Shown one piece after another: positions 36,034 to 50,600 of a stretch of 64,000 nt of DNA. Position 1 is the stretch's first letter, and each line of letters starts with the position of its first letter. The notes beneath the pieces were generated by a model. The model saw only the letters and a program-made list of their open reading frames with translations. It was not told the origin of the DNA and did not search any database. The stretch covers positions 5,920,442-5,984,441 of the forward strand of contig NC_069102.1 in the NCBI RefSeq assembly GCF_947172395.1. The letters run 5' to 3'. Made by a program: the position numbers and the translations under genes. This DNA comes from Bicyclus anynana. Its lineage: Eukaryota > Arthropoda > Insecta > Lepidoptera > Nymphalidae.

Positions 36034-38041
36034 AGTTTTGCTGTTTTTATGTTCAATTTAGAAAAATGTTTTCATGCGATTACCCAACAACTTGAACATC
36101 TGATTGACAATGACAATGACATTTGACTTGACCAGTTGACCACAGATTAAATAGATAAAAATGTCAAATCAATAAAGACGTTGGTCACCGTTGTAACAAA
36201 ACGCTATTTAAATTGCTGGACCGAACGTGCCCCTTTATCCATTTTAAGTAATCATTTAAATTGAAAAAGTTCGTAAAGTGAACAACCTTCCACTTCCACC
36301 TTAGACCATAGACCTTAGACCAATATGATATTATCTAAGACTTCCACATTAGTTCAATGAGAAGAAAACACAGCAGTAGAGACAGATGATAGTGAAGATT
36401 ACTGGATGTATTTAATAGTCATAATTATTGGCTGATTCAAAATTAAACAATTTTATATTTTAATTTTGATTAATTTTAATGATGTCTAAAAAATAGCACT
36501 TTTTTTAGCAATCTAGCACTATTTGAAACATAGACTTAGAACATTTGAAATAACAGGAAATAGCATTTAAACAAGATTTAAACCTAAGTCAATGAGTTGG
36601 CAACCCTGATGATTAGATGTCAAATGTCAATGTCAAATCTCGATTCTAGAAATACAGAATCTCGGCTATCAAGTTTTACAAAATTATTTTACTGAAATTA
36701 AATATTAAACTGTTTATGTGCTAGTATTTCTTATTTAGGACAATTTATGTGCTTATATCTGAAACGTCTGACGTAAAATATGATGTATAAAGTGGTCTCC
36801 GAGTCCGTAAAATATTGTACAGCTGGATTCATGTAAAGGTATTCTAAATTTTGAAGTAAATTTTTTGTATCTAAATTTAAAATATCGCAATGTCAAGGAC
36901 ACTTTATCGTACACATATTTGTATTTTTAAAGTTACAGTAAATTACCGCGAAAAATTATTTCGCAACATTATGTTAAAACAATAATTTGAAAGCTCCATG
37001 CATATGGTACTTCTCGTTCCAATAATAATCTGATTTAGTTATAGTTCGCCCGATTGATGAGAGGCTCCGGTCGGTTGTAGTTTTTGAGTTAAATCGTTAC
37101 AAATATTCCAACAAATATTAGTTTAATTAATTTCCTGCAGCGTCAAGTGTGTTAAATATGTGAAATCATACTTTCTTTCCTATTTCTTGCGAATATTAAG
37201 GTTCTTCTTAGTGAAAGATATATTTACTGTAACCCTTGACATTATTTATTACAAAATTTCATGATGGGCATTTGAAATAAATCAATATTTTAGGACAAAA
37301 CGCACATCCCCATCTACCCCAAAGTAAAAACAGTGTACGTTTTGAATAAGGTGTAAACACACATCCATGTGTGTCACACAAATATTGTCCAGAGATTTGA
37401 ACCCACTGCCTTGTATCCATTGGCCAGGATCACTGCCGGCTGTGCTGATCGATCTGTGATTAATAAATTAAATCATTTTACATTTATATTTTTAGTATAT
37501 AAAAAAAACAACTTTAAAGTAAAAAAAAAAATCCAGTTTTCAAATTAACATTTTTTTTTTCAGACAGCCACAACTACATAATGTGTTAAACTTCTGTTTT
37601 GTTCTGGGGGTGGGCTAATGGGGTAATTAGACAACTTCAAGTACAATATTTTTGCTCACTAATTTGTTAATTAATCTTCTATTCCATATCTATTTTGTAC
37701 CTGTATAGAAAAATATATTTGTACTTATAAATACAGAAAAGTAAGGGAGTTCAACATAAGGGTAAATGAAACTTTTTAAAATGGTTACTTGATATAAGTA
37801 GAATAGAAAAAAAAATATCAGCCTCTGAAAAAAGAAAGAAGAAAAAAGAATTATTCCAAGAAAAACAAGAAACTAAACACTTGTGTGCATTATATAAGAA
37901 AGACTTTGCATGAAAAACAAAATTCTAATCATAGACACATAGTTTTCTCTCAACAAAGGTTGACTGTTTGTGTACTAAAGTTTTACTGTTACTGAACTAG
38001 ACAAATAAGAAATAGAGTAGTAATTAAAAAAAAAAACTAAA
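36034..38041. other. 2-kb divergent spacer between ND-18 and IBtk
   Basis: Promoters of both genes must lie here, but I see no clear TATA box. At 37370-37446 a reversed SINE-like head may occur ('gagatttgaacccactgcct', whose complement looks like a B box). The rest is AT-rich and contains the simple 'gacaatgacaatgac' run at 36107. Confidence 0.45.
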
Positions 38042-41000
38042 ATGAGTAAGTTGCTTGAAGTTGATTGCACAAAACGTTGCAAGTCACGTCTCCATGGACA
38101 ATCATTGACTAGTGCCATAACAAAGAGATCTGTTGGAGATGAAGCTCTTGCTAGCTTTATTAAGTCCACCTGTGCAAATTTTGCCAAGGCTTTTGATTTT
38201 GAGGTATGTTTGATTCTAAATCTAAATAATTATAGTTGCTTAAATATCTATAGTAAATATTAACCCTCTTTATTAATTGTAGATATATTCAATGATGTTA
38301 AATACTGTTAGATGTCTTACTAGGTCATGAAAAAATGAGGCGCACAAAAGAGGAAATTTCCACATCTCTGTGTTAGTTGTGGTCAACAGCATATGTTATT
38401 TAAACAAACAATACCTATATAGTCTACAATGTAGAGTTGTGTGTTCAGGAAATGTAAAAACTAAATACATAAATAAATAATGGAATTAAAAACAACATTG
38501 TGCATGTGTGCGCTCAGTTTGTAGCCTATTATTCAGATCACTTTTTGTGATGATTTTGTGGGGATGTAACCAATCTATAGTACAAAATTATCATTGGATA
38601 TATCCTTTTATATGTATACTAATACAAGTTACTGCAGTCTCACCTGATGGTAAGTGATGATACAGTCTAAGATGGGAGTGGGCTAACTTGTTAGGCATAG
38701 GATGAAAATCCACACTCATTTATTTATTTTATTATTCTACAAAAAACGTATTTAAATTAAGCCTAACCATGATGCAACTCAAACCACAGTTGGTTTTACT
38801 GTGCACTGGTATTACATACATAATTATTTACACAGTAAATACATTTTGGTTTCTACATAACATCTTACTGGAATGCTAAATCCAACTGGGGATGGAACCC
38901 AGGGCCATTCTTGTAATTCAGACCACTGTGAAACAGAGGCCATAAAATACATTATTGTATAATTTTATCATATCTTAAGAAAATTTCTACCAATAGTGGC
39001 AGAGTAATCCCAGTCCAATCTCTTTGGCCCCAATGCAATAAAAGAGAGCATGGAACAGAGGTAGAATATGTCTGGATTAATACAGGAATTTTCATCCTGG
39101 AACAATCCCTGGTTCCCACAGGATTTGTGAAAAACAGGACCTCTGACACTTATAAATAATGTTGTTTCCTATTGGAAAAAGAACTTTTGGAATTGGTTAG
39201 ATAGATCCAGATTACCCCTACAACCTTACTAACACACAAACTTTATTTCTTTTTAATGTTAAGTACATATAGATAAAACATAGAATAGTGTATATTAATA
39301 TCCAGCAAAGAACTGGAATCAGTTCTTTTATTATTGTTTCATGTAAAGCCTATCAAAGTCAGTGTTTAAATACTTCAACATTTATTAACATGACAGGGCC
39401 GAACAGCGTTGCATATGTCAGCATCAAGAGGGAGAAATGCTCTAATGGAATGGCTTATCCGACACTCATCTGATGCCTTTATCAATGCTCGTGACCGTGA
39501 GTCTGGGTATACGCCGTTGCATAGAAGTATATTTTACGGCCATATCCATTCAGCTGTAAATTTGATGAAACTTGGTAAATATTTTGAACTCTAAAACTAA
39601 ATTATTAAGGTTGCAGCACCTTCTGATAAGTGTTGGATAGTCTAACTAAAGTATCAGGCTACAGCTAGGTCTGAAGGGGAACACTGTTGAGACACCAGTG
39701 AACCTGTGTCCTATACCACTGGAATTGGGTGGAATAGTCCCTAATAGGCTACTCGCCTGCTGTACAAAACTAAGAAGATTTTTTGCATATAGGCAGTTTA
39801 GATGCCTAGAAACTCTAATCACATTTTTACTTGTGAAAATAATCTCGTAATTGTAAAATTTTTATAAAACGAAATTGTATTTTATCACGTCACCACAAAC
39901 GCTAATCATAAACTGTGATGTCATTCGCTACAAGGCATCGGTTTGTGATTGGCGCTTGCGGTGACGTGATATATCACATCACTGCAAGCGCCAATCACGC
40001 TGTTATCTCTATGAATGACGTCACTTGCTAATGTGTTGTGTTTCGGCGGCAAAAATTTTACGTAGATATTTTTTCATTTATATTAAATTTTTTACTAGTT
40101 ATTACTGACGGGACAAAATAAAATATAGCTTATAATATAATACTTCCATAATTCAGTTTAAACACTGTTTACAAAAGAGGCAAGTAGCCTATTAGGACCG
40201 ATCACCCATCTAGCCTTGTCTGACAATATATATCAGGCACCTATCAGAAGGTGGTGAAACTGTCCTTTAAGATTGCTGGCAGCAATAAAGCTGCTTTTAC
40301 ATGGCATTAGTTGCTTATGTTGTGACTTTATGTTATAAAGTGTTACACCTTCTTTCCTTCATCTTTCATCTATGATGTGTAACAAAATATTTCAGCTCAA
40401 TTTCCACTAATTTTAAACTACAAAAAGTTTGCATAATGCAAAATTAAGCTTATTTTTACATTTAAATACATTGTACACCTCTTATAATAAAAGGATGCAC
40501 AATCATGTAGAAAATTTCACTTAAAAATTGGCCAATTTTGCTTTGTCAGTTTTAGAATTATTGGTAAAGAAAATTATACCTAAATAATATAGTCCAATAT
40601 TCAATAAAATCCCAAATTTAGAGCAAATTCAATCTTAAGGATTGAGTTTAATGTTGAATTTGCAAATGCGACTCCTTGAATTGAGTGCCAAGAAGTTCTG
40701 TTTGGCACTCATTGAGTGGGAATGTTTTTTGGTCGCTGATTTTACATACACTTTTTAATGCTTAAATACTATTAGTTTCACCTGTTTAACTACAAAATAT
40801 TCTTTCTGCAAATAAATAGGATTCAGTAGGAGTGTAAGTAACTGCACTCAAGAAAACACACATTAGGGATGATGACAGTTTTTTAAATTGTACATAAATT
40901 AGAGTATGCTAATAGTAAAGCAATTTTGTAAAAGTAACAGAGTATCTGCGATCATTACTTTCGGAGCTACAGTGATTTAAAGGGTCAGATTCCAGGGATC

Positions 41001-41656
41001 CCTGAAAAACGCCACATACAAATTGGTACAAACTAATGATGTCGTAGGTAACCTAATGATCGTTAGATTTGTATGGGCGTTCAAACAAAAATATTAATAT
41101 CTTTGTTATTTGTGCGTTTATGTTTATGTTTATGGTTCACATATTAAAAAATGTCACATTTAATGTAAGTAAGCTAAAACTGTATGAACATTCATCTGAT
41201 TACGATAAAAATTTTTAATAGATTTTAAAATTTTATAATCTTATTTATTTTGCAAATATCCAGACAATCTATGCTTTTTATGTATAAATTAGTTAACATT
41301 GACCTTATTTACCCGAATGTATCATAAAAATCAATATATTTAAACCTAGTCATCATCCCCATTCACAGACACTTTTACTTACATATGTATAAATACTGTA
41401 TTGTGAAGTGTATAATACTTTTGTTTTTTTCTAAAAAGGTGTAAACACGGATATTGTAGACAAAGACGACTACAAAGCCCTGGAGCATGCGATGCTAGAC
41501 AAGCAGTACATGTACAAGTTGACTGGCAACGAGCCGTGCGACGCATACGTATGGGGCAGCAACTCCAACTACACTCTGGGCACGGGCGCGTACCAGCAAC
41601 GGAATGTTCCAGAATTGCTCACTTGCTTCAGCCGAACTAACATCAATGTTAAGCAG
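38042..41656 (+). CDS. IBtk: IBtk exons 1-3: N-terminus, ankyrin repeats and first RCC1 blade
   Basis: Exon 1 (38042-38203) gives MSKLLEVDCTKRCKSRLHG..., exon 2 (39397-39574) two ankyrin repeats, exon 3 (41439-41656) the end of the ankyrin block and an RCC1-like DAYVWGSNSNYTLGTGAYQQ. The WG.N...LG.G pattern is the RCC1 blade signature. Confidence 0.93.
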
Positions 41657-44600
41657 GTTAGGTGAAGTAACTTTCTCTGGCTATTTCTGGCTGGTAGTCA
41701 GGGTTGTCGATCAGGGTATGCACTAGTAAGGAAAACTAACCAAACTGGGAAAATCTTCATTTAATAAGCATTAAGAAAACAACTCTGAGGGTATGCAGTA
41801 CTTTAATGCATGCATGAAATGCACACCACTGCTGGTAGTTTATGGTAGTTGGTAGCTTATGATGATAGTAATATGATTTAAAAAAATCTTGAATTACATT
41901 ATTTTTAGGTACTCTGTACTACTATCGACTTGTAAATCTATGGTTTTTAGTGTTTTTAAAACTATTTTTTTTTGACTTCAGTAGCAATTATGCCCTCCAA
42001 CATTATTTTCAAAATACATACCTTCAATGTACCTGTTACAGTTTTTATTATAAGTATAGATTTTTCTAATAATTTAATTTAATTGTATAATATGTAAGTA
42101 TTTTATTTTAATTTATTGCATCTTCCCGTCGCGACATCTTTTCGTTCGAAATGTGCAAAAGGATGTTTGAACAAATAAATAGTATAACAATAGGGATCGT
42201 GGGATACTAATCCTAGGGGGATTCAATCTCTCATTATTGTATCCCCACACCTTTGTATCACTTGCAGTCAATCCTTTAAGATCATACTCGTATTTATAAT
42301 AACTAAAAATTAAAATTGTTTGCCCACCTACTACTATTTTGTCTGTAGATGTAACAAACTTTTTTGTATCCTCCTTGTTTCCACATATTTTTCTTATTAT
42401 GCAAATAAAATAAGGTGATATATATTTGCCTAAAATTCATTAAAAAAAAATAGTAATGTCAGCATTGACTTACATGTACAGTTTGTCAGAAGACATCAAT
42501 TGAATTATGCACAAATTGTTTGTTTCTTCATTATAAAATAATTGTAAACAATTTAAAATGCACACGATTGGATTGCCGCGCACATGTTTGGGCTTCACAA
42601 ATTTGTTATTCTTTATAACTGGATTCATAGGCTGCGTTATATGCATTTGGTGTATCGTTAACACGGAGTTCTTCCGCGAAGTTAACTACACTGTGACAAA
42701 GAGTTCACTCGTGGCTACTATTGCTAACTTCGTTAACCTGAAGCTTTGGGTTACCCCCGTAACAACAATTCTCATACCAATAGCGATAATAACAATGCTC
42801 AGTTCTTGTTGTGGGATATTGGGCGCCGGGTGTAAAATGAAATGTGCCATCAAGTCTTACATATTTCTTACTACAGTGTTATTGACGACTGCCTTTTGGC
42901 TATTTTTCATATCAGGGGTATACAACATTTATACGAACAATCAAAATACCTTGAGATATATGAAATCCACTATCTCGAGTAATTATGGTAAGGAGAACGA
43001 TCTTATAACTTACGTATGGGACTACATTATGGTGAACTACGAATGTTGTGGAGCAGTTGACTACAAAGATTTTATTGACACAAAATGGCATAGATCCAAT
43101 TTGGATAAACTTTATCCTATACAATGCTGCAAATTGAAAAACCAGACAGGTTTGGTACCAATATCTGATGATTGCACTAAAAGTACTGAACCAGAAGCAC
43201 AATCTAATACAAATGTTAGTTGTTTCAACTCTCTCAGAACTTCAATTGGAGACAACAAGGGAAAAATAATATTCTACATGATTTTCTTTGGTTTGGCATA
43301 CTCAGTTCTAGTCCTGTTTGCGTATTGCATTATTAGAGGAGAACCTCTAATTACAGCTATAACTGGAAATCCGCGTGGTTTGTTACTGAAACGTCAAGAA
43401 CAAACTAATAGAGAAATACCTTCAGGTACTTCGTTGGATAACATGATGTTTATGGAAGAACCACCACAAAGAGTTGTCAGGGTTGTGTCAGCGATCAACC
43501 CCTTCCAAACGTACAAATTCACACCCAATGTGCACGATACCAGATCTAATACATATTCGTACGACATGAGATCAGATTTTAAATAAAATTTTAAGCATAG
43601 TTCTGTTTTCTTTTACTCAATAAGTATAATATGAAATCCTTAACTTCTTGTTTATTAGTTAGCTTATGTTGTTATTTGTATTTGAAATCAGTTGAAATTT
43701 TTAAACATCTTTCCACCTGACTCCTTTTGTGTAAGAAACTCCTTTCATCATAATCGAAAAATGAATAAAAAAATCTTAATGTCGTGAAGCTATTAATTTC
43801 TTTTTAAATCAAGAAAAGACGTCTATGCCTAACTTATGTTGTAAATTATTGGCATTAGTTGGAAATTGATACAAAGATAACTAAGATATATTGTAAAAAA
43901 ATGCATAAATAACTAAAATATATTTATAGCCTCAATGACTATAAATATATCATAGTTAATTTTGAATTTTTTGTTGTTGTAGAAGAGGAAAAACGCCGGG
44001 GCATATCCGGACGGCTTATACGGACTAAAATAGTACCTTGTCAGCATGGAACCGCGAGAATATCTAAGCTCATAATATGGGATTCTTACTATTCCTTAAA
44101 AAATTAAAAAAAAGGTAAAGATACCCTTTCAAGAGTTCTTGGTCCTTTCCAGGTGTGCCTCGGCAAGTTCCACAGCGTGTGGGTCAGTGGCTCTTCTGCT
44201 GAGAGGGGTGAGGTGTGGTGCGCGGGGCAGCCGGCGCGCGCGGGGGGGCCCCCCTCCACCGTACTACGACCAGCGCCTCTTAAACTGCCGGAGCCTTGCA
44301 TGCAAGCCGCCATCACCTTGACTTCTACGGTGTTCTTACTGCAGAGCGGTGCGGTAAGTTTCAATTATAATATACTAGCGGACGCCTGCGACTTCGTCCA
44401 CGTAAAATCTCGCGGGAACCAAGAATTTATCTGGGATAAAAAGTAACCTATGTACCGTCAGAGTAAAATCTATTTTCATTCCAAATTTCAGCCAAATCGC
44501 CGCAAAATTCATAAAGTTTCATACAAACTTTCATCTCCTATTTTATTCCCTTGGCGGTAGACTCGATCAAAATCCTTTCTTAACGTATCAACCCGATCCG

Positions 44601-47600
44601 TCCAGTGGTTTGGGCTGTGCGTTGATAGATCACTATGTCAGTCACTTAATGACCCAACCGATCGGCTAATGGTTTTAGGTCAGTTTTGTTTAAAAATTCC
44701 AACCTTGAGATCCGTAATTTATCGCTGTCTAATACTCCCCGAAGAAAACAGACAACAGTCCAAATTTAACAATTGTCAACAATCTATAAAGAATCACGCC
44801 AGGCAGGGAAGCCTCTAATCCTTACTTCATTGGTGGACAACACAATAATCCGAGCCCAACTACTTTTAAAACCCGTTGGCGTTAATACAGCGCCAGGGAA
44901 GTTTCTAACAAAAATATCCTAATTTGCACAGATCACACAATCTGAACCCATCCCATCTAACCCATTAAAAATACAATATATCACCATGCTTCTAAAAAAA
45001 ATATCCTAATTTCCACAGGTGGTCCAATACTCACTGAACAACACGGACAATCCGAGCCCATCAACTGTCAAAAACCCATCAACAATCAAGTTGGCGGCAG
45101 TAAAGCCACTGATAAAGATATCCCATCCGCTGGGAATTTGCGCGGGGCGGTCACACGCGGTCGTGTGGAACGCGCACGCTGTGTACACTTGGGGCCTTAA
45201 TCTGGGTCAGCTGGGTCACTCGCAAGAGGATAAAGTCGTTCCTGCCCCCAAAAGAGTGAGTAGAATTTATTTATTACACTATATTCCTTGCCCATCAACT
45301 ATGGAAAACACACCAATAATGAAGTTATTGGCAATGAAGTCAGTGGTAAAGATATCCCATACACTGGAAGTTTGCGCGCGGCGGTCGCATTCTGCCGTCT
45401 AGAACGCGCGCACGTTGTAATATTTTTATAAAAGAAAATTGTATTTTTATCACGTCACCGCAAACGCCAATCATAAACTGTGATGTCATTCGCTACAAGG
45501 CATCGGTTTGTGATTGGCGCTTGCGGTGACGTGATATATCACATCACTGCAAACGCCAATCACGCTGTTATCTCTATGAATGACGTCACTTGCTAATGTG
45601 TTGTGTTTCGGCGGCAAAAATTTTACGTAGATATTTTTCATTTATATTAAACTTTTTACTGGTTATTATTGTCGAGACAAAATAAAATATAGCTTATAAT
45701 ACTTCCATAATTCAGTTTAAACACTGTTTACAAAAGAGGCAAGTAGCCTATTAGGACTGATCACCCATCTGTGATCATCTGTATCAGTACGTAGGCCCGA
45801 AATACAGTACAATTATTAGTATTATAGTACGATAGTATTATAGTAATAAGTATAAGTAATAATATTATAGTAATAAGTATAAGTACCTATACCCTACTAT
45901 CACCTGAAGAACAAAACCACCACGCTATTCACGTCGTGAATGACGGAATTGAATAATCGCTGACGAACAAGTATAAGTATCAGTTTTCCATCCGCTTTCA
46001 AGAGTTGTGATGTGATTCTGCCATCGCCTGGCGCCTTGTACTTATCGAGCGAGCCATACTTATCATGCATAGGCTGACGTCCTGGGTATCTTCTCTAGGA
46101 TCTTTGGCCAAATTGCTAACAGACTTTGGCGTGACGTCATGATTGACTAATATCTAAGATGGAACTATTTAAAATGGCCCATGTAAGCGCCTTTAGATTC
46201 GTATTCTGTCCCAGGTGGCAATATCCCTCAACAATAAGGAGGAGGCGAGGCTGCAGTTGGTAGCCGCGAGCGACGCCGCCACCGTGCTCACGACGAGCCG
46301 CGGGGACGTGTATCTGCTGCACAAACATCTCTGCAAGAAGATAGCTATCAAGTGAGTTATTATAGTTAGTTAGCTAGTGACCAAAGTCATATCTCGTGAA
46401 GAATCTCTGGTGAAGTTGTCCCAATACTATCTATTTTGTCCCAACGCAATGAATGCGATAGCGATATTTCCTGTTATTGTTTGTCTTGTTACATCGTTAC
46501 TAGATACATCGTTTAGTCGCATGTTAGGTCATACAAATCATGTAATTTTAGCTGCCTTACATTCAATGTGACATTATTTATCATGAGAAATATAAACGCA
46601 CAATTAACAAAGATATCTGTAAGTTTATTTGAACACCAAAACAAGTTAACGTTGTTACGTAAATGCGACGACACACCAAGGCATCTCCTAACAATCAGCG
46701 ATCAAAAAACGTCCCCACTCAATAAGTGCCAAACATAACTTCTTGGCATTCAATTCAAGTAGTCGCATTTGCAAATTCAACCTTAAACTCAATCGTTAAG
46801 GTTTAATTTGCTTTAAGTTTGGGATTTTATTGGACTATATTAAAGGCATAGGCAGGGGGTTTAGGTATAATTTTCTTTATCAATAATTCTGAAACTCTCA
46901 TTGCCAAATTGGCCAGTTTTTAAGTTAAATTTTCTACATGCTTGTGCGTCCTTTTGTTATAAGAGGTCAATGCACCAAGGCAACGCACGCAAAGATGTCC
47001 CTGTATATATGAAAGCAAACATTGCAGATACACTGTTGGTTCTACAAAATTGTTACAGGTATTGTTTTATTTAAACTGTAACAGGTCCAATTCTGTACGT
47101 GTGTAAGTGTATATTTATTTAATGTGTGTTCTGTACATGTGTGTGAACTTTGGTTTCAACTTTGCGCTGAGGCTACTGAAGCGAAAATATAAATAGTGGT
47201 TGAAAGTTCACATCAAATTTCACGCGGACGAAGTCGCGGGCGTCCGCTAGTATACAATAAAAAATGTCAAATACCCAATTGTGTTTTACGTAAATTTTGA
47301 TTCGTTTTGACTTGATCTACAGACAGATAAATCTACGTCAAGTGTGCGTAGAGGCTAAGGTGAGCGAGCAGGGCGCTTACTCCAGAGTTACAGTATTGCT
47401 TCTCACCAATGTCGGTCAAATGATGCTGTGGCAAGACACGACCAGCAAACTTACCAGGTAATCTATACTAATATTGTAAAGAGCTAAAGTTTGTGACGTT
47501 GTAGGGATAATCTCTGGAGGTCAATATCATCATTAACAGCCGATAGACACTGCTGGACATAGGCCTCTTGCATGGACTTCCAAACACAAGGGTCTTGAAG

Positions 47601-50600
47601 AGCCAGCATCCAGCGGCTCCCTGCAACCCGTCCATGTGTCATCGGTCCACCTAGTGGAAGGTTGTCAAGTGATGGTAGTGGAGGGTCTCTAGATCTACTG
47701 AACCAATTTTAAAAATTGTTTTATCAATAATAATAGTCATGGTTCCCGTGGGATTTGTGAAAAACTGAATTCCACGCGATGAAGTCGCGTGCGTCTTCTA
47801 GTGTAATAATAAATTTGTTTACGCCAACCTCCGCCCTCCGGCGTCGGCTCTGGCTACGTTGCTTGCACTGCAAAGAACGTCGGCGCTGTTGGGACAATTG
47901 ACATTAGTGGTGATTGCACGTGTCGGCCTACAATCTGCAGCGGACCCAACCAACCACCGATACTCACTAATTTTCTACCTACACTCACACATTACACTAC
48001 ATATAGCCCGCCAGCTACGGTCAACCAACCGAGGTCAATTCTCGACCTTTTGACCGTAAATCTACCATTACCTACCGATCTGACCAATACTTGAAGTATT
48101 GGTCAGATCGGATCACCGTATTTCGAATACCCGGGCACCCTGGTCAGCTGATCAAATTCGCAGGGCGGTGCCGGAGGTTTAAGTTTAAAGTCCAGTTTTA
48201 CTACCTTCTCATAAGTGTCAAATAGCTTATTCACAAGTTTATCTTAACGACACTTATTAGGTCATGAAACCGGCCCGTAAGTGTAAAATTTTTATTGTAG
48301 ATGCGTCTTCGGCCTCAGCCACCAAATAATAATAACGCACATGGCTCTCACGCACGACGCACTTTACTTCACAACCAAATACGGCGAAGCGTTCATTGGT
48401 AACATATCGCGCAAAGCCACGCCCCCTCCCGCTCAGCCAATCAAGAAAGAGCGCGACAAGGACAACAGATCCGCACTGGTGAAGTTTTTAGAGAAGGACG
48501 ACTGTACGTCTGTCAGGATCACGAAGATTCCGAACGTGCATCGAGCGGTGACGATCGCTGTTGACAGTGAAGGACTTAATTTTGCTTGCTTGCAGGTAAT
48601 TTTTTAAATTATTTTATTTTAAATGCTGTAAATTCCCGGGGGGGGCGGGGGGCGTGTAGTGACGAATGAAAAACCCACGTCTGATGCACCTCACTTCCCC
48701 GCACGCACAATTTTAGTCATATACACACAAATTCAGACACGCAGTCTTCCCCCCGTCGCCCGCAAATCATGGGAGTGTCATCAAGTCATATAGTATAGAT
48801 GTTTAAAATAAAAAAAAAATTGGAACCCGCATTTTTTTAATGAATTAAATAAAATGTATTTTTTTCATTAGCTGATAACATTAATTAAGAATTTTTATCA
48901 TGACAACATGCTTGTAACTCACACCCTGACAGATTGTCAGTCATTTTCGCATAGTAGCGTTCGTTTATGGCGTTTTTAAAGCAATTTATGGGTTTTTTTG
49001 TTTAATGCTTCTCTGTCTACAATTTAATGTTTCTTTTTAACTTGTGTCTTATTGACATTTGACAATATTACATGACATTGACAGCTAAAGCTTAAGATGT
49101 TGTACACCTTATATAAATTCAATTCCAGGTGTTTTTATTGGAATTCATATCCGGTATAAGCTGTCAATGACATGTAATAAGACAAATGTCAATAAGACAA
49201 AAGTTAAAAAGAAACATTAAATCGTAAACAGAGAAGTATTAAACAAAAAATCCTTAAATCTTTCAAAACGCGTTAAACGAACGCTACTATGCGAAGATCA
49301 CTGAAAATGTGTGTGCCTGTAACACACATTTTCATGCCTGTAACACACATGTTGCCATGATACAAATTCTTAATTAATGTTGTCAGCTAATGAAAAAAAT
49401 AAATTTTATTTAACTAATTTAAAAAAAGCAGATTCCAAAAATATTTAAGAAATTGTAATGTTGTTATTAAATGTAAATTTCAATACTGTATGTTTTTTTA
49501 AAAGAGCAACTGTTGAGTTTCTTGCCGGCTCTTCTCAATATAACCTGCATTCCGAACCGGTGGCATAGTCCACTACCATAATGGGCGTCCCACAGGGTTC
49601 AATTCTGGGTCCTTTTCTATTTTTAGTGTACATAAACGATTTACCATACCATGTCAGCGGCATATGTGAGATTGTACTGTTTGCTGATGATACATCCTTA
49701 ATTTTTAAGTCCGACAGAAATAAAGATAACTCTGACGACGTAAACAGTGCCATATCGCATGTGTCGCATTGGTTTACTGCAAATAATCTACTTTTGAATG
49801 CTAAGAAAACAAAATGTATTGAGTTTTCATTGCCAAATGTTATAAAACTAGATAAGTCTATAATGATCGATGGTGAAACACTAGAAATGGAGAGTTCCAC
49901 AGTTTTCCTGGGAGTGACCTTGGATTGTAAACTTCAGTGGGGTGCTCATATAGAAAAACTGTCTGGTAAACTTAGCTCAGCGGCATTTGCCGTGAGAAAA
50001 ATAAGACAGTTTACTGATGTCGATACAGCTAGGCTTGTTTATTTTGCGTACTTTCACAGCGTAATGTCTTACGGTATTTTATTGTGGGGCAAGGCTGCCG
50101 ATATACAATCTATATTTGTACTTCAAAAAAGAGCAATTCGAGCAATATATCAATTAAAATCACGCGAGTCCCTTCGTCAAAAGTTTAAAGAAATAGGTAT
50201 ACTAACAGTAGCCTGTCAATATATATATAACTGTATAATATATGTAAGACAAAATATTAATTTGTACAAACGAAAAGGAGATCTAAACCCACGTCTTACT
50301 AGACACGGGCATAAGTTAGTTATTTCTGCATATCGTCTCCAAAGAGTAAAAAAATCTTTTGTAGGTTTGGGTGTACTCTTCTATAATAAGATCCCCAAGA
50401 CTGTGATGGACCTGCCAATGCATAGCTTTAAGCAATGTGTTAAAAAACATTTACTTAGTCGAGGGTACTACAACATTGATGAGTTCCTTAATGATAAAAA
50501 TGCTTGGAGGCCGTTGGATCAGCTTCCACCTTCACACAGGAAGTAAAACTATAACAAATGTAAACAGTAATTGTTATCAATTGTAAATTATAATACTGTA

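Noticed and set aside
35787..36056. Minus frame of 89 codons over ND-18 exon 1
   Set aside because: Out-of-frame read-through of exon 1 into its intron; it destroys the presequence.
44104..44364. Minus frame opposite IBtk exon 4
   Set aside because: Antisense shadow of a GC-rich exon.
47859..48053. 64-codon frame in IBtk intron 7
   Set aside because: No family, and next to transposon debris; composition not convincing.
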